Shown here piece by piece: positions 27,395-35,990 of a stretch of DNA of 55,205 bases. A model generated the notes under the pieces. That model had not been told where the DNA came from, did not search any database, and saw only the letters and a program-made list of their open reading frames with translations. The first letter of the stretch is position 1. Every line of letters starts with the position of its first letter. A program made the position numbers and the translations under genes. The DNA is from Mesorhizobium sp. Lineage in GTDB: Bacteria; Pseudomonadota; Alphaproteobacteria; Rhizobiales; Rhizobiaceae. The stretch covers positions 1 to 55,205 of the forward strand of contig JAPUFC010000068.1 in the NCBI GenBank assembly GCA_027492275.1, written 5' to 3'.

Positions 27395-27685
27395 TCATGG
27401 CCGCAGGCCGGGCACGATGAAGACGTCGGCCTTCGAGCATGCGTTGCGCATGTCGATGAGCGGCAGATAGTCCTGGCTTCGGTAGAATCTGTCGGCGCCA
27501 TCATCGTCCTGGAATTCCACGATGACGACCCGGTCCCGCACATCGCCTTCCAGCCGCCGGACATCCGTAGAGGAGATGATCGTTCTGCCGCCGGACATGG
27601 CGATCATCGGCTTGACCTTTGCCTGATAGGCGGCAAAGGCGTCCGCGTCTTCGATCGTGATGTTGGCGATGAGATAACTCGGCAT
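27395..27685 (-). CDS. DUF1330 family protein
   Basis: A 96-residue small ferredoxin-like (dimeric alpha-beta barrel) protein beginning PSYLIANITIEDADAFAAYQ, the usual DUF1330 opening, with VVIVEFQDDDGADRFYRSQDY later. Function of the family is unknown; members often sit in catabolic operons. ATG 27685 has an AAGGA ribosome site seven bases upstream, so a longer frame back to 27766, inside the sulfurtransferase gene, is rejected. It follows the sulfurtransferase by ten bases. Confidence 0.78.
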   Translation of the reverse strand: MPSYLIANITIEDADAFAAYQAKVKPMIAMSGGRTIISSTDVRRLEGDVRDRVVIVEFQDDDGADRFYRSQDYLPLIDMRNACSKADVFIVPGLRP

Positions 27686-27695
27686 CGGTCGTCCT

Positions 27696-28556
27696 TCAGG
27701 TTGGGGTGAGGCCGGTTTCGACAGGCAGGTCGGCGCGGCTGCCCCATTCGTTCCACGACCCGTCATAGACCGCGCCTGCCGGCAGGCCGGCCAGTTCGAG
27801 CGCCAGGATCAGGCCGGTGGCCGATATGCCGCCGCCGCAGGAGGCGACCACCGGCCGGCTGCCGTCGATGCCCGCCGCCTCGAACAGGGCGCGCAGTTCC
27901 CCGGCCGGCCGGAACGTCCCGTCCTCGCGCAAAAGGCTGGAGAACGGCAGGTTGAGGCTGCCCGGAATGTGTCCGCCGCGCAGGCCCGGCATGGGCTCGG
28001 GCTCGCCGCCGGCAAAGCGCCCCGGCGGCCGCGCGTCGAGCACCAGCTCCTGCCGGCCGGCGATGTTGTCGAGCATGCCGCCGAGACCCCGGAGCCGCCG
28101 GTAGTTCGGTCGCGCGACGAAGTCGCCGGGCCGGTCCGGCGCCGCGGCGGCGCCCGTCTCGACCGGCAGGCCGAGGCGCGTCCATGCGTCGAAGCCGCCG
28201 TCCAGCACGGCGGCCCGCGCATGGCCGAAGACGGTCGCCAGCCACCGGAATCGGCAGGCATAGGCCATGCCGACGCGATCGTAGAACACCAGCCGGTCGC
28301 TGGTGTCCACGCCGAGCTCGCGCATCGCCGCCTCGAACAGGCTCGCCGCCGGGAAGGTGGCCGGCAGCGGGCTCGCACGGTCCGAAACCCGTTCGAGCTC
28401 CAGGAACCGAGCGCCCGGGACGTGGCCGGCAAGGAAGCCGTCACGCGCCTCCTGTCCGTCGCTGGACAGGATGGCCGTGCAGTCGAAGACCTTGACGCCG
28501 TCGAGACCGGCGGACAACCGCTCCGCCGAGACGATCGGTCCGGATCCGGCCGTCAT
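27696..28556 (-). CDS. Two-domain sulfurtransferase (3-mercaptopyruvate/thiosulfate type)
   Basis: A 286-residue tandem rhodanese protein: N-terminal inactive rhodanese fold (DCTAIL...GHVPGARFLELE) and C-terminal active one (DARPPGRFAGGE...GGHIPGSLNLPF) with the cysteine loop CGGGISA. A glycine-rich loop of this form is nearer the 3-mercaptopyruvate sulfurtransferase (SseA) type than thiosulfate rhodaneses, which carry a basic residue after Cys. Sulfur would be passed from mercaptopyruvate to a thiol or cyanide acceptor. Its start lies two bases after the stop of the glutathione transferase, so they are co-translated. Confidence 0.86.
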   Translation of the reverse strand: MTAGSGPIVSAERLSAGLDGVKVFDCTAILSSDGQEARDGFLAGHVPGARFLELERVSDRASPLPATFPAASLFEAAMRELGVDTSDRLVFYDRVGMAYACRFRWLATVFGHARAAVLDGGFDAWTRLGLPVETGAAAAPDRPGDFVARPNYRRLRGLGGMLDNIAGRQELVLDARPPGRFAGGEPEPMPGLRGGHIPGSLNLPFSSLLREDGTFRPAGELRALFEAAGIDGSRPVVASCGGGISATGLILALELAGLPAGAVYDGSWNEWGSRADLPVETGLTPT

Positions 28557-28558
28557 GG

Positions 28559-29194
28559 TCAGGCGACCTGCGGTATGGCGTTGACGAAGAAGGGAACGTC
28601 GTAGCCCCGCTGCACCGCCGGCCGCGCCGCCAGCTCGCGATACCAGCGGCGGACGTTCGGCAGCCGGGCCATGTCCATCCCCTGCCAGTCATGGCGGGAC
28701 GCCCAGGGCCAGATGGCGATGTCGGCTATGCTGTACTCATCACCGGCCACATAGGCGCTCCTGCCCAGTTGCCTGTCGAGCACCCCGTACAGCCGTTCCG
28801 CTTCCGCGCCGAAGCGGTTCTCCGATACGTCGGACAGGCCCTTGTTGTACTTGCGGAAGAAATGCAGTTGCCCGAGGATCGGGCCGAAACCGCCCATCTG
28901 CCACATCAGCCACTGAAGGGTGGCGGCGCGCGCCTCCTGCTCGGTCGGCAGCAGGCGTCCGGCCTTGTCCGCCAGATAGATCATGATCGCCCCGGATTCG
29001 AACAGCGACAGGCCGTTGTCATGGTCGACGATGGCGGGAATCTTGTTGTTGGGCGAGATCGCCAGGAACTCTGGCCTGAACTGCTCGTCCTTGGTGATGT
29101 CGACGGCGTGCGCGGCATAGTCGAGGCCCAGTTCCTCCAGGAGGATCGAAACCTTGCGGCCGTTGGGGGTCGTCCAGGTGTAGAGGTCGATCAT
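28559..29194 (-). CDS. Glutathione S-transferase, YfcG/Ure2p-like
   Basis: A 211-residue cytosolic GST. The thioredoxin-like domain opens IDLYTWTTPNGRKVSILLEE, and SPNNKIPAIVDHD holds the cis-Pro glutathione site, followed by LFESGAIMIYLADK. The helical domain ends ARPAVQRGYDVPF. TPNGRK resembles the YfcG/Ure2p-like group, which often act as disulfide reductases or thiol transferases rather than detoxifying conjugators. ATG 29194 overlaps the stop of the aminotransferase (ATGA), which fixes the start against an upstream extension. Confidence 0.88.
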   Translation of the reverse strand: MIDLYTWTTPNGRKVSILLEELGLDYAAHAVDITKDEQFRPEFLAISPNNKIPAIVDHDNGLSLFESGAIMIYLADKAGRLLPTEQEARAATLQWLMWQMGGFGPILGQLHFFRKYNKGLSDVSENRFGAEAERLYGVLDRQLGRSAYVAGDEYSIADIAIWPWASRHDWQGMDMARLPNVRRWYRELAARPAVQRGYDVPFFVNAIPQVA

Positions 29195-30429
29195 CGCGCG
29201 GCCTCGCTGGTGCGGGACAGGTTGTCGCGACGCGCCGGAACGCCGTTCGCCTCGAAGCAGAGCTGCGCCAGGCGCGCGACGCCTTCCCTGATCTCGTCCT
29301 CGGACGACAGCGCGAAGCAGAGCCGGATATGGCTTCGGCCGTTCTGCGGCTCGACGGACCACTCCTGCCCGGTGTTGTAGGTGATGGCCTCCCGCGCGGC
29401 CGCGGCAAAGAAGGACTTCCCGTCCACCGTGTCGGGCAGCTTCAGCCACAGGAAGATGCCGCCGTCGGGCTCGCTGAATTCAGCGCTGACGCCGAACTCG
29501 CGCCGGACCGCTTCGGCCATCACCTTCATCTTGTGGTGCAGGCGTTCGCGCACCTGGGCGATGTGCCCGCGATAGGAGGTGGACAGGTATTCCGCCACGA
29601 TCATCTGGTCGAGCGCCGGCGTGCCCGCGTCGCGCTTCATCTGCACCGCCTGGTCGAGCACCGCCGGATCGGCGATGATGTAGCCCAGCCGCACGGCCGG
29701 CGCGAACGACTTCGACAGGGTCGACAGGTAGATCACCTGCGACGGAGACAGGGCGTAGAGCGCGGGCGGTGCCTTTTCTCCCCAGAAGACGTCGGCGTAG
29801 CAGTCGTCCTCGACGATGGGCAGGTGATGGCGTCGCGCCAGGTCGAGCAACGCCTTTCGGCGGTCGAGCGGGAGCACGGTTCCGGTCGGATTCTGGACCG
29901 TCGGGACGGTGTAGAGGAACTTCGGCCTGATGCCGTCCGCCGCAAGGCGCTCGAGCTGCCTTTCCAGGGCGTCGATGCGCATGCCGCTGCCGTCCATGGC
30001 GACGGGGAGCAGGCGGGCGCCCTCGCGCCTCATGCGGTTCATGGCGCCCTGATAGGCGAACTCCTCCACGAGGACGACATCGCCGGGCTTGATGAAGAGC
30101 CAGTCGACCAGGTCGATAGCCTGCCCGGAGCCGGAGGTCACGAGGATGTTCCCGATGCCGACGTCGATGCCACGGCTGTCACGCACCATGCCGGCCAGGA
30201 CATGGCGCAGCCCTTCATGGCCGAAGGCGAGCGGCCCGATGAAATAGCGGGCGAGCGAAGGACCCTCGCGCAGGATCACGCGCTGCGCCGCCGCCGCGAG
30301 ATCCGCGCTGGGGATCAGCTCGGGCGCGTTGTGCCCCGAATCCATGACGATCCGCGGCTCCACCGGAGGCGGCGGCGGGACGGCCGGAAGGCCGTCGCGG
30401 AAAAGGTGCTTGTAGGCGAATTCGCTCAT
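29191..30429 (-). CDS. PLP-dependent aminotransferase, class I (MocR/2-aminoadipate-like, no HTH)
   Basis: A 412-residue fold-type I enzyme. PLP-site residues are seen in VTSGSGQAIDL, VPTVQNPTGT, VEDDCYADVFW, and the Schiff-base Lys in YLSTLSKSFAPAVRLGY. The sequence groups with the catalytic half of MocR proteins and with 2-aminoadipate/kynurenine aminotransferases, but carries no N-terminal GntR domain, so it is an enzyme. An Arg-containing C-terminal stretch (RSHIRLCFAL) would bind the substrate carboxylate. It sits between the Tct transporter and a GST/sulfurtransferase pair, so the imported compound or its product probably carries an amino or keto acid. Confidence 0.87.
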   Translation of the reverse strand: MSEFAYKHLFRDGLPAVPPPPPVEPRIVMDSGHNAPELIPSADLAAAAQRVILREGPSLARYFIGPLAFGHEGLRHVLAGMVRDSRGIDVGIGNILVTSGSGQAIDLVDWLFIKPGDVVLVEEFAYQGAMNRMRREGARLLPVAMDGSGMRIDALERQLERLAADGIRPKFLYTVPTVQNPTGTVLPLDRRKALLDLARRHHLPIVEDDCYADVFWGEKAPPALYALSPSQVIYLSTLSKSFAPAVRLGYIIADPAVLDQAVQMKRDAGTPALDQMIVAEYLSTSYRGHIAQVRERLHHKMKVMAEAVRREFGVSAEFSEPDGGIFLWLKLPDTVDGKSFFAAAAREAITYNTGQEWSVEPQNGRSHIRLCFALSSEDEIREGVARLAQLCFEANGVPARRDNLSRTSEAAR

Positions 30430-30462
30430 TGGATTCCCATGCGTTCGATGCGCCGGCCGGCC

Positions 30463-31974
30463 TTAGACATCGTCTTCCACCAGCTTGCGGAAGCCGACCA
30501 TCTTGCGTCGCGTCAGATAGGCCATCAGCAGCAGAAGCAGGATCGATGCCGCCATCAAGGTGCCGCTGATGGGCCGCGTGAAGAGGACGGAGAAGTCGCC
30601 GTCGGACAGGACGAGGCTGCGTCTCAGGTTCTCCTCGATCAGCGGCCCCAGGATGAAGCCGAGCAGGATCGGGACCGGCTGGCACCCGAACCGCACGACC
30701 AGCAGGCCGATGACCGAGATCGCGGCCATCATGTAGACGTCCGCCGTGTTGTTGTTGACGCTGTAGGCGCCGACGCAGGCGAACACGATGATCCACGGGA
30801 CGAGCGTCGCGTAGGGGATGCGCAGCAGCGCCACCCAGATCCGCACCAGCGGCAGGTTGAGCACGAGCAGGATCACGTTGCCCACCCACATCGAGGCGAT
30901 GAAGCCCCAGAAGAGCTGCGGTTGGTTGATGGCGACCTGCGGCCCGGGCACGATCCCCTGGATCATCAGCGCCCCCGCCATCAGGGCGGTGACGGCGTTG
31001 CCGGGGATGCCGAGCGTCAGCAGCGGGATGAAGGAGGTCTGCGCGCCGGCATTGTTGGCGGCTTCGGGCGCGGCGACCCCTTCGATGTGTCCGGTGCCGA
31101 ATTTTTCCGGCGTCCTGGAAACGCGCTTCTCGATGGCATAGGCGGCGAAGGAGGACAGCGTCGCTCCGCCGCCCGGCAGCACGCCCATGAGCGCGCCGAT
31201 GCCTGTGCCGCGCAGGCTGGGCATGATGATGCGGCCGAGATCGGCGCGGCTGGGAAACACGCGGTCGATGGCGCGCGAGCCTGCCGCCCCCTGAAGCCCG
31301 GTCGCCAGGTTGATCAGGATGTCGCTGATGCCGAAAAGCGCGATTGCGAAGGTGACGATGTCGATGCCGTCGCGCAGCGCCGGTATGCCGAAGGTGAAGC
31401 GGCTGGCGACGGTGAAGACGTCGGTGCCGATCAGGCCGAGCATGATCCCGAACAGCACCATCGCCAGCGCGTTGAGCATCGAGCCGCCGGAGATGGAGGC
31501 GCAGAAGATCAGGCCCAGCAGCATCGTGGCGAAGTATTCGGGAGCGCCGAACGACAGCGCCACCCTGGTCAGCGGCGCGGCGAACAGGGCGATGATGAGC
31601 GCGGTGAGGGTTCCCGCGATGAAGGAGGAGATCGCCGCCGCGGCCAGCGCCGGCCCGGCGCGGCCCTGCTTGGCCATGTTGTAGCCGTCGAGGGCGGTGA
31701 TGGCGGAGGAGCCCTCACCCGGCACGTTGACCAGGATGGCGGTGATCGACCCGCCATACTGGGCGCCGTAGAAGATCCCCGCCATCATGATGAGCGCGGT
31801 GTCGGCCGGCAGGACGACGGCGGTCGGCATCAGCAGGGCGATCGTGGCGGCCGCGCCGACGCCGGGCAGGATGCCGATGATGGTTCCGAGCAGGGCGCCG
31901 GTGAAGCAGGCGACGAGGTTGTGCCATTGCAGCGCGGTCAGCAGGCCCAGTTCGAGGTTCTGAAGCGTTTCCAT
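30463..31974 (-). CDS. tctA: Tripartite tricarboxylate transporter, large permease TctA
   Basis: A 503-residue membrane protein with about a dozen hydrophobic segments. Diagnostic TctA stretches include GTIIGILPGVGAAATIALLMP, YGGSITAILVNVPGEGSSA, GALMGVLPGGGATLSSFAAY and LTLGIPGNAVTALMAGAL. It imports an organic carboxylate using the ion gradient, with TctB and the periplasmic TctC. It follows tctB by six bases and precedes the aminotransferase by 33. Ends RRKMVGFRKLVEDDV on the cytoplasmic side. Confidence 0.94.
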   Translation of the reverse strand: METLQNLELGLLTALQWHNLVACFTGALLGTIIGILPGVGAAATIALLMPTAVVLPADTALIMMAGIFYGAQYGGSITAILVNVPGEGSSAITALDGYNMAKQGRAGPALAAAAISSFIAGTLTALIIALFAAPLTRVALSFGAPEYFATMLLGLIFCASISGGSMLNALAMVLFGIMLGLIGTDVFTVASRFTFGIPALRDGIDIVTFAIALFGISDILINLATGLQGAAGSRAIDRVFPSRADLGRIIMPSLRGTGIGALMGVLPGGGATLSSFAAYAIEKRVSRTPEKFGTGHIEGVAAPEAANNAGAQTSFIPLLTLGIPGNAVTALMAGALMIQGIVPGPQVAINQPQLFWGFIASMWVGNVILLVLNLPLVRIWVALLRIPYATLVPWIIVFACVGAYSVNNNTADVYMMAAISVIGLLVVRFGCQPVPILLGFILGPLIEENLRRSLVLSDGDFSVLFTRPISGTLMAASILLLLLMAYLTRRKMVGFRKLVEDDV

Positions 31975-31980
31975 GGTCCC

Positions 31981-32421
31981 TCAAAACAGCGGCAGGCTGA
32001 GGCCGAGGATCCGGTTGAAGACGATGGCGCAGAAGGCCACGACCGCCGCGACGTTGAGGACGATCTGGTACGGCTTTCGCGGCAGCGCGAGCGAGGCGAC
32101 CAGGGCCGTGGCGGCCACGGTCGGGACGAGGCCGAACCGTTCCGCCATCAGGCCGAACAGGATGATCGCGGCGGCCGCGACCGCCGGGCGCCAGAGCGCC
32201 ATGGGAGGCGCCTCGACCGGCGGCTCCCGATATCCCTTGATCGCGATGATCATGCCGAGGAAGGCGAAGAGCAGGGATACGGCGACGGGGAGGAAGCCGG
32301 GACCCATGTTTTCCGGGCTGCCCATCTCGAGGCTCGACCAGGCGTTGGCGGCGAAGACCACCCCGATCGTCAGGCATCCAAGGCCGACCCACAGATTCTG
32401 CCGGTAGAGATGCGGTGTCAT
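31981..32421 (-). CDS. tctB: Tripartite tricarboxylate transporter, small permease TctB
   Basis: A 146-residue protein with four hydrophobic segments (LWVGLGCLTIGVVFAANAW, GPGFLPVAVSLLFAFLGM, AVAAAAIILFGLMAERF, IVLNVAAVVAFCAIVF), as usual for TctB. ATG 32421 is chosen because GGAGG lies nine bases upstream; ATG 32427 is too near the same site. Gene order tctC-tctB-tctA is the standard one. Confidence 0.9.
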   Translation of the reverse strand: MTPHLYRQNLWVGLGCLTIGVVFAANAWSSLEMGSPENMGPGFLPVAVSLLFAFLGMIIAIKGYREPPVEAPPMALWRPAVAAAAIILFGLMAERFGLVPTVAATALVASLALPRKPYQIVLNVAAVVAFCAIVFNRILGLSLPLF

Positions 32422-32476
32422 GAGCATGATCCTCCGGCGGCGGCGGACCCGGCCGCCGCCTGTCTCGGCCTGGCGG

Positions 32477-33454
32477 CTACTTGCCCGGCTTGATGGCCTC
32501 CACCTCCGTGCGCCAGGTGGCGACCTGCTCTGCCAGGAAGGACGCATAGTCCTCGGGCGTCGTCGGCGTCGGCACGAAGCCGATCTGGTTGAGCTTCTGG
32601 ATCAGCTCCGGGTCGCTGCCCGCCTTGCGGATCGCCTCGTTCAGCTTGCCGATGACCTCCTTCGGCGTGCCGGCCGGCGTTTCGATGCCGTACCAGTTGC
32701 GCATGTTCAGCGCTTCGTATCCGAGCTCCGCGAAGGTCGGAACGTCGGGCAATGCGCCGATGCGCTTGGTCGAGGAAATGGCGATCGGCCGGACTGCGCC
32801 GCTCTGGATGTGCGGCGCGGCTTCCGAATAGGCCGAGATCATGACCTCGATCTCGCCGCCGGCGAGCGCGGTCAGCGCCGGCGCGCCGCCATTGTAGATC
32901 ACCGGGGCGAACCTGGCGCCCGTCGTCTTGGTCATGCGGTTGGCGAACACGGTGTTGATCGAGGCCGCCGAGGCCAGCCCGTACTTGATGCCGCGTTCGC
33001 TCGTCCTGGCCTCGTCCACCAGATCCTTGAACGACTGGTATTTCGACTTGGCGTTCACGACGAGCAGCACATACTGCTCGCCGAGCAGACCGGCATGGTC
33101 GAAGCTCTTGACCGGATCGTAGCCGACATCGGGAAACAGGACGGGACCGATCAGGTGCGACGCGCCGTTGGCCATGAGGATGGTGTAGCCGTCGGGCTTC
33201 TGCTTGGCGGCATGGGCCGCGCCCGTCGTGCCGCCGCCGCCGGCGCGGTTTTCCACGACGATGGGCTGGCCGAGCGCCGGACCGATCTTGTCGGCGAACA
33301 TGCGGCCCACGACGTCGTTGCCGCCTCCCGGGGCAAAGGTGATGATGAGGGTCACCGGCTGGCTCGGATAGTTTTCCTGCGCCATGGCGCTGGTTGTCGC
33401 GGCCGCGGACAGGCCGATGAAACCCGCGACGGCGAGTGCTTTCAGGAAACCCAT
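32477..33454 (-). CDS. tctC: Tripartite tricarboxylate transporter substrate-binding protein TctC/Bug
   Basis: A 325-residue periplasmic binding protein of the Bug family. The signal peptide MGFLKALAVAGFIGLSAAA ends at an AMAQ cleavage site. Family marks are YPSQPVTLIITFAPGGGNDV, ENRAGGGGTTGAAHAAKQKPDGYT and the C-terminal GFVPTPTTPEDYASFL. The ligand is normally a carboxylate, not definable here. A GGGAGGATC ribosome site precedes ATG. It is the first gene of the Tct unit, 208 bases downstream of the LysR gene on the same strand, and a LysR-like dyad lies in that gap. Confidence 0.93.
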   Translation of the reverse strand: MGFLKALAVAGFIGLSAAATTSAMAQENYPSQPVTLIITFAPGGGNDVVGRMFADKIGPALGQPIVVENRAGGGGTTGAAHAAKQKPDGYTILMANGASHLIGPVLFPDVGYDPVKSFDHAGLLGEQYVLLVVNAKSKYQSFKDLVDEARTSERGIKYGLASAASINTVFANRMTKTTGARFAPVIYNGGAPALTALAGGEIEVMISAYSEAAPHIQSGAVRPIAISSTKRIGALPDVPTFAELGYEALNMRNWYGIETPAGTPKEVIGKLNEAIRKAGSDPELIQKLNQIGFVPTPTTPEDYASFLAEQVATWRTEVEAIKPGK

Positions 33455-33514
33455 GTGATCCTCCCGAGAAATTAGGGTTGTTCCACGTCAGATGCTATTC
33501 GCACAGCAAGGTGC

Positions 33515-33534
33515 TGCATATGTGGATTCATGCA
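33515..33534. promoter_or_regulatory. Possible LysR-type binding dyad upstream of tctC
   Basis: TGCAT (33515-33519) and ATGCA (33530-33534) form an inverted repeat with a 10-base spacer, close to the T-N11-A pattern bound by LysR proteins. It lies about 60 bases upstream of the tctC start and next to a LysR gene. The binding is inferred. Confidence 0.35.
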
Positions 33535-33662
33535 CAATCGGATGCGCCCGATCGTAGGGAGGGACCGCCTGCCCGGGCGACTAACGCGTTTCCGCTTTTG
33601 CGGCCGTCCGGGAAATATCGTTCTGCCCTCCGCCCGCTTGCAGGCGTTCCGAACCGGCGGAT

Positions 33663-34562
33663 TCAGTCGGGAGGAAGGAAGAGCGCCCGTTCGCGCCGGA
33701 CGGAATCGACGATGAAGTCGATCACGGCGCGGATGCGGGCGATGTCCTGGTAGTCGACCGAGGTGATCAGCCACAGCTCGCGAAAGATCGTCGTCCGCTC
33801 CGGCAGGACGGGCGTGAGGTTGTCCTCGGTGCGCGCCATGAAGTCGGCAAGCACGCAAAGGCCCGATCCGGACCGCGTCGCCTTGAGCTGGGCGACCGAG
33901 CTCGACGTGGAGACCTGGGGCCGCTTCATCGCCGACAGTTCGGGCAGATAGTCCTGCGCCGGGGAAAACATCAGGTCGGAGATGTGGCCGATGAGCAGGT
34001 GCTTCGCGACGTCGTCCAGGGTGCGGACAGGATCGTGCTGCTCCAGATAGCCTGGCGCGCCGTAGAGCCTCAGCCGGTATTTCGTGAGCTGCCTGCTGGC
34101 GAGGCGTCCCTCTTTCGGGGCGCCCATGGCGATGACGATGTCGGCTTCCCGGTTGGGGATGCTGAAATTCATCGGCACCGGGACGATCTCGATCTCCAGA
34201 TCGGGGTTCTGCGCGCACAGCATGGCGACCCTCGGCGCCAGGAAATACGCCCCGAAACCGTCCGGCGCGCCGATCCTGACCCGGCCGCTGAGAAGGGCCT
34301 TGGCCCCTCCGACCTTCTCCGAGGCGAGGGCCGCGATGCGTTCCATTTCCTCGGCGTGCCTGAGGAGCTGCGCGCCGTCTTCCGTCAGCGCATAGCCGCG
34401 CGGAGACCGTTCGAACAGGGATGCCGCCAGCGCGTATTCCAGATCGCGGATGCGCCGGCTGACCGTGGTGTGGTCGGTGCCCAGCCGCCGCGCCGCGGCG
34501 GTCAGCTTCCTTGCCCGCGCCACAGCCAGAAAATATTTCAGATCGTCCCAATCGAAGCGCAA
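33663..34562 (-). CDS. LysR-family transcriptional regulator
   Basis: A 299-residue LysR protein. The N-terminal winged HTH is clear (DDLKYFLAVARARKLTAAAR, TDHTTVSRRIRDLE, ALAASLFERSPRGYALTEDG), followed by a linker helix and a type-2 periplasmic-binding effector domain (SGRVRIGAPDGFGAYFLAP). TTG 34562 is chosen because a strong GGAGGAG ribosome site lies six bases upstream and the HTH begins at residue 5; extending further back has no domain support. Likely controls the tct operon immediately downstream. Its ligand would be the imported carboxylate. Confidence 0.9.
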   Translation of the reverse strand: MRFDWDDLKYFLAVARARKLTAAARRLGTDHTTVSRRIRDLEYALAASLFERSPRGYALTEDGAQLLRHAEEMERIAALASEKVGGAKALLSGRVRIGAPDGFGAYFLAPRVAMLCAQNPDLEIEIVPVPMNFSIPNREADIVIAMGAPKEGRLASRQLTKYRLRLYGAPGYLEQHDPVRTLDDVAKHLLIGHISDLMFSPAQDYLPELSAMKRPQVSTSSSVAQLKATRSGSGLCVLADFMARTEDNLTPVLPERTTIFRELWLITSVDYQDIARIRAVIDFIVDSVRRERALFLPPD

Positions 34563-34630
34563 GGCGGGCTCCTCCCGCCGTCGATTCTTCGTCAGGACGG
34601 CCGGCAATGCAAGCCGGGGCCCCGGCCCGC

Positions 34631-35254
34631 TCAGTCGGGCACAGGCGCCACGACGGTTTCGCGGAAAGCCGGCACGCGCTCCGCGAACGCCTCGACCCAT
34701 TCGACCAGCCTGGGATGATCCGCGCGCCATTTGCCGCCGAAATGGGAGTCGCCCAGGCCGAGCATGCAGGCGAGCGCGATGTCGCCAACATGCGGCGTGC
34801 GCGAGTCGAAGGCCGGGAGCGCCTCCTCCAGCGTCGCGAGCGCGAGATCGCTGCGCCGCGCCTGCCGCTCCATCCACACGGCCGACCGCATGTCCGGCGT
34901 CCGCAGGCGTCTTTCGTAGACGAGCAGAAGCAGCGCGTCGCCGATGCCGTCGGCGAGCGCCTGCATCCGCAGCGCCGGGAAGCGCGCGGCGCCCGCGGGC
35001 AGGACGACGCCGCCGCCGGCCTGCCCGTCCAGCCATTCGAGGATGACGCGGGAATCGTAGAGCGCATAGCCGGTGTCGTCGACCAGCACCGGCACCTTCG
35101 CCAGCGGGTTCTGCCGGCGGAAGGAAGGATCGGGGTCCATCACGTTGACCGGAACCAGCTCGATCCGCTCGCTCAGCCCGCATATGCCGGCCGCGACGCG
35201 GACCTTGCGGCCGAACGGCGATGTCAGGCTCGTGTGCAGTTGCCAGGTCTTCAA
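34631..35254 (-). CDS. Glutathione S-transferase family protein
   Basis: A 207-residue GST with the thioredoxin-like half KTWQLHTSLTSPFGRKVRVA, glutathione site NPLAKVPVLVDDTGYALYDS, and helical C-terminal half (HVGDIALACMLGLGD). TSPFGRK is the active-site motif region (Ser). Its start is TTG 35254 with GGAGG nine bases upstream. It is not closely similar to the GST at 28559-29194 outside the fold. It lies upstream of the LysR gene on the same strand, separated by 68 bases. The substrate is unknown. Confidence 0.86.
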   Translation of the reverse strand: MKTWQLHTSLTSPFGRKVRVAAGICGLSERIELVPVNVMDPDPSFRRQNPLAKVPVLVDDTGYALYDSRVILEWLDGQAGGGVVLPAGAARFPALRMQALADGIGDALLLLVYERRLRTPDMRSAVWMERQARRSDLALATLEEALPAFDSRTPHVGDIALACMLGLGDSHFGGKWRADHPRLVEWVEAFAERVPAFRETVVAPVPD

Positions 35255-35345
35255 GATCGCGTTCCTCCGGTATCCGCCTCAACCTAGCCGAGCGCGGCCG
35301 GCCCCAGTATTGGCTATCGCGCACATCCGGTTCACGCAAATGCGG

Positions 35346-35897
35346 TCACATGGGCAGGCCGACGAACTTGGCCACCAGTTCGGCGATGTTGCGCGCCGCG
35401 AATTTCTGCAGCAGCCGCGCGCGATGCAGCTCGACCGTGCGGTACGACACGCCGAGCGCGCCGCCGATCTCCTTCGACGTCATGCCCTGGCAGGTCATGA
35501 CGATCACCTCGCGCTCGCGGACCGTCAGGTCGACCACCGGACGCGCGGCGGAGAGGTCCGCGAAGCTCCAAAGGGCAAGCCGGAACGGCGCTTCCGGGCT
35601 GAGCGACTGGCCGCTGACCTGGCACCAGAACAGGCTGCCGTCCAGCCTGCGCATGATCCGTTCGTCGGCGAAACGCCCGCTGACCAGCATGGCGGCCAGG
35701 CCGGCCTTGCCGATGCGTTCATAGTCTTCCGTCGACGGGTAGAGCGAAAGCAGCGGCCGGTCGTCGAAATCCTCGCGCCGGCCGGCGAACATCTCCGCGA
35801 AGCGCGGATTGCACGTCTGGATGATCCTGTCGCGCGAGATGCAGAGCGCCACCGGAGCATTCCCGAACACGTCGATATCCCTGACCGCCCCCGTCAT
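35346..35897 (-). CDS. PAS-LuxR transcriptional regulator
   Basis: A 183-residue two-domain regulator: an N-terminal PAS domain (~10-115; APVALCISRDRIIQTCNPRF...LLSLYPSTEDYERIG) and a C-terminal LuxR/NarL HTH (DLTVREREVIVMTCQGMTSKE, VSYRTVELHRARLLQKF). There is no receiver domain, so control is probably by a small ligand or redox signal at the PAS domain. The ribosome site AGGAGGGG is strong. It is divergent from the thiolase/acyl-CoA ligase pair over 93 bases, making that pair a likely target. Fatty or aromatic acid-CoA catabolism is the probable context. Confidence 0.88.
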   Translation of the reverse strand: MTGAVRDIDVFGNAPVALCISRDRIIQTCNPRFAEMFAGRREDFDDRPLLSLYPSTEDYERIGKAGLAAMLVSGRFADERIMRRLDGSLFWCQVSGQSLSPEAPFRLALWSFADLSAARPVVDLTVREREVIVMTCQGMTSKEIGGALGVSYRTVELHRARLLQKFAARNIAELVAKFVGLPM

Positions 35898-35990
35898 CGC
35901 GCCGCGCCCCTCCTACGTATTTCTACAGGATTGCAGAGAAGCAGGAACAGCGCCATTCATCATGTGCGCGAGACACGCCAGGAGGACAGC

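Noticed and set aside
28559-29449. GST gene extended to 29449
   Set aside because: Extra 85 residues are antisense-like low-complexity sequence inside the aminotransferase; ATG 29194 overlaps its stop and begins the conserved fold.
29329-32493. A 1054-codon open frame on the + strand opposite tctA, tctB and the aminotransferase
   Set aside because: Antisense to well-supported genes; repetitive charged sequence without a domain or ribosome site.
33663-35339. LysR gene extended upstream to 35339 (558 residues)
   Set aside because: Extension is out-of-frame sequence of the adjacent GST gene; the TTG at 34562 has a strong ribosome site and the HTH starts there.
35346-35897. LuxR-type quorum-sensing receptor
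   Set aside because: The N-terminal domain is PAS, not an autoinducer-binding domain, and there is no LuxI-like synthase in the window.
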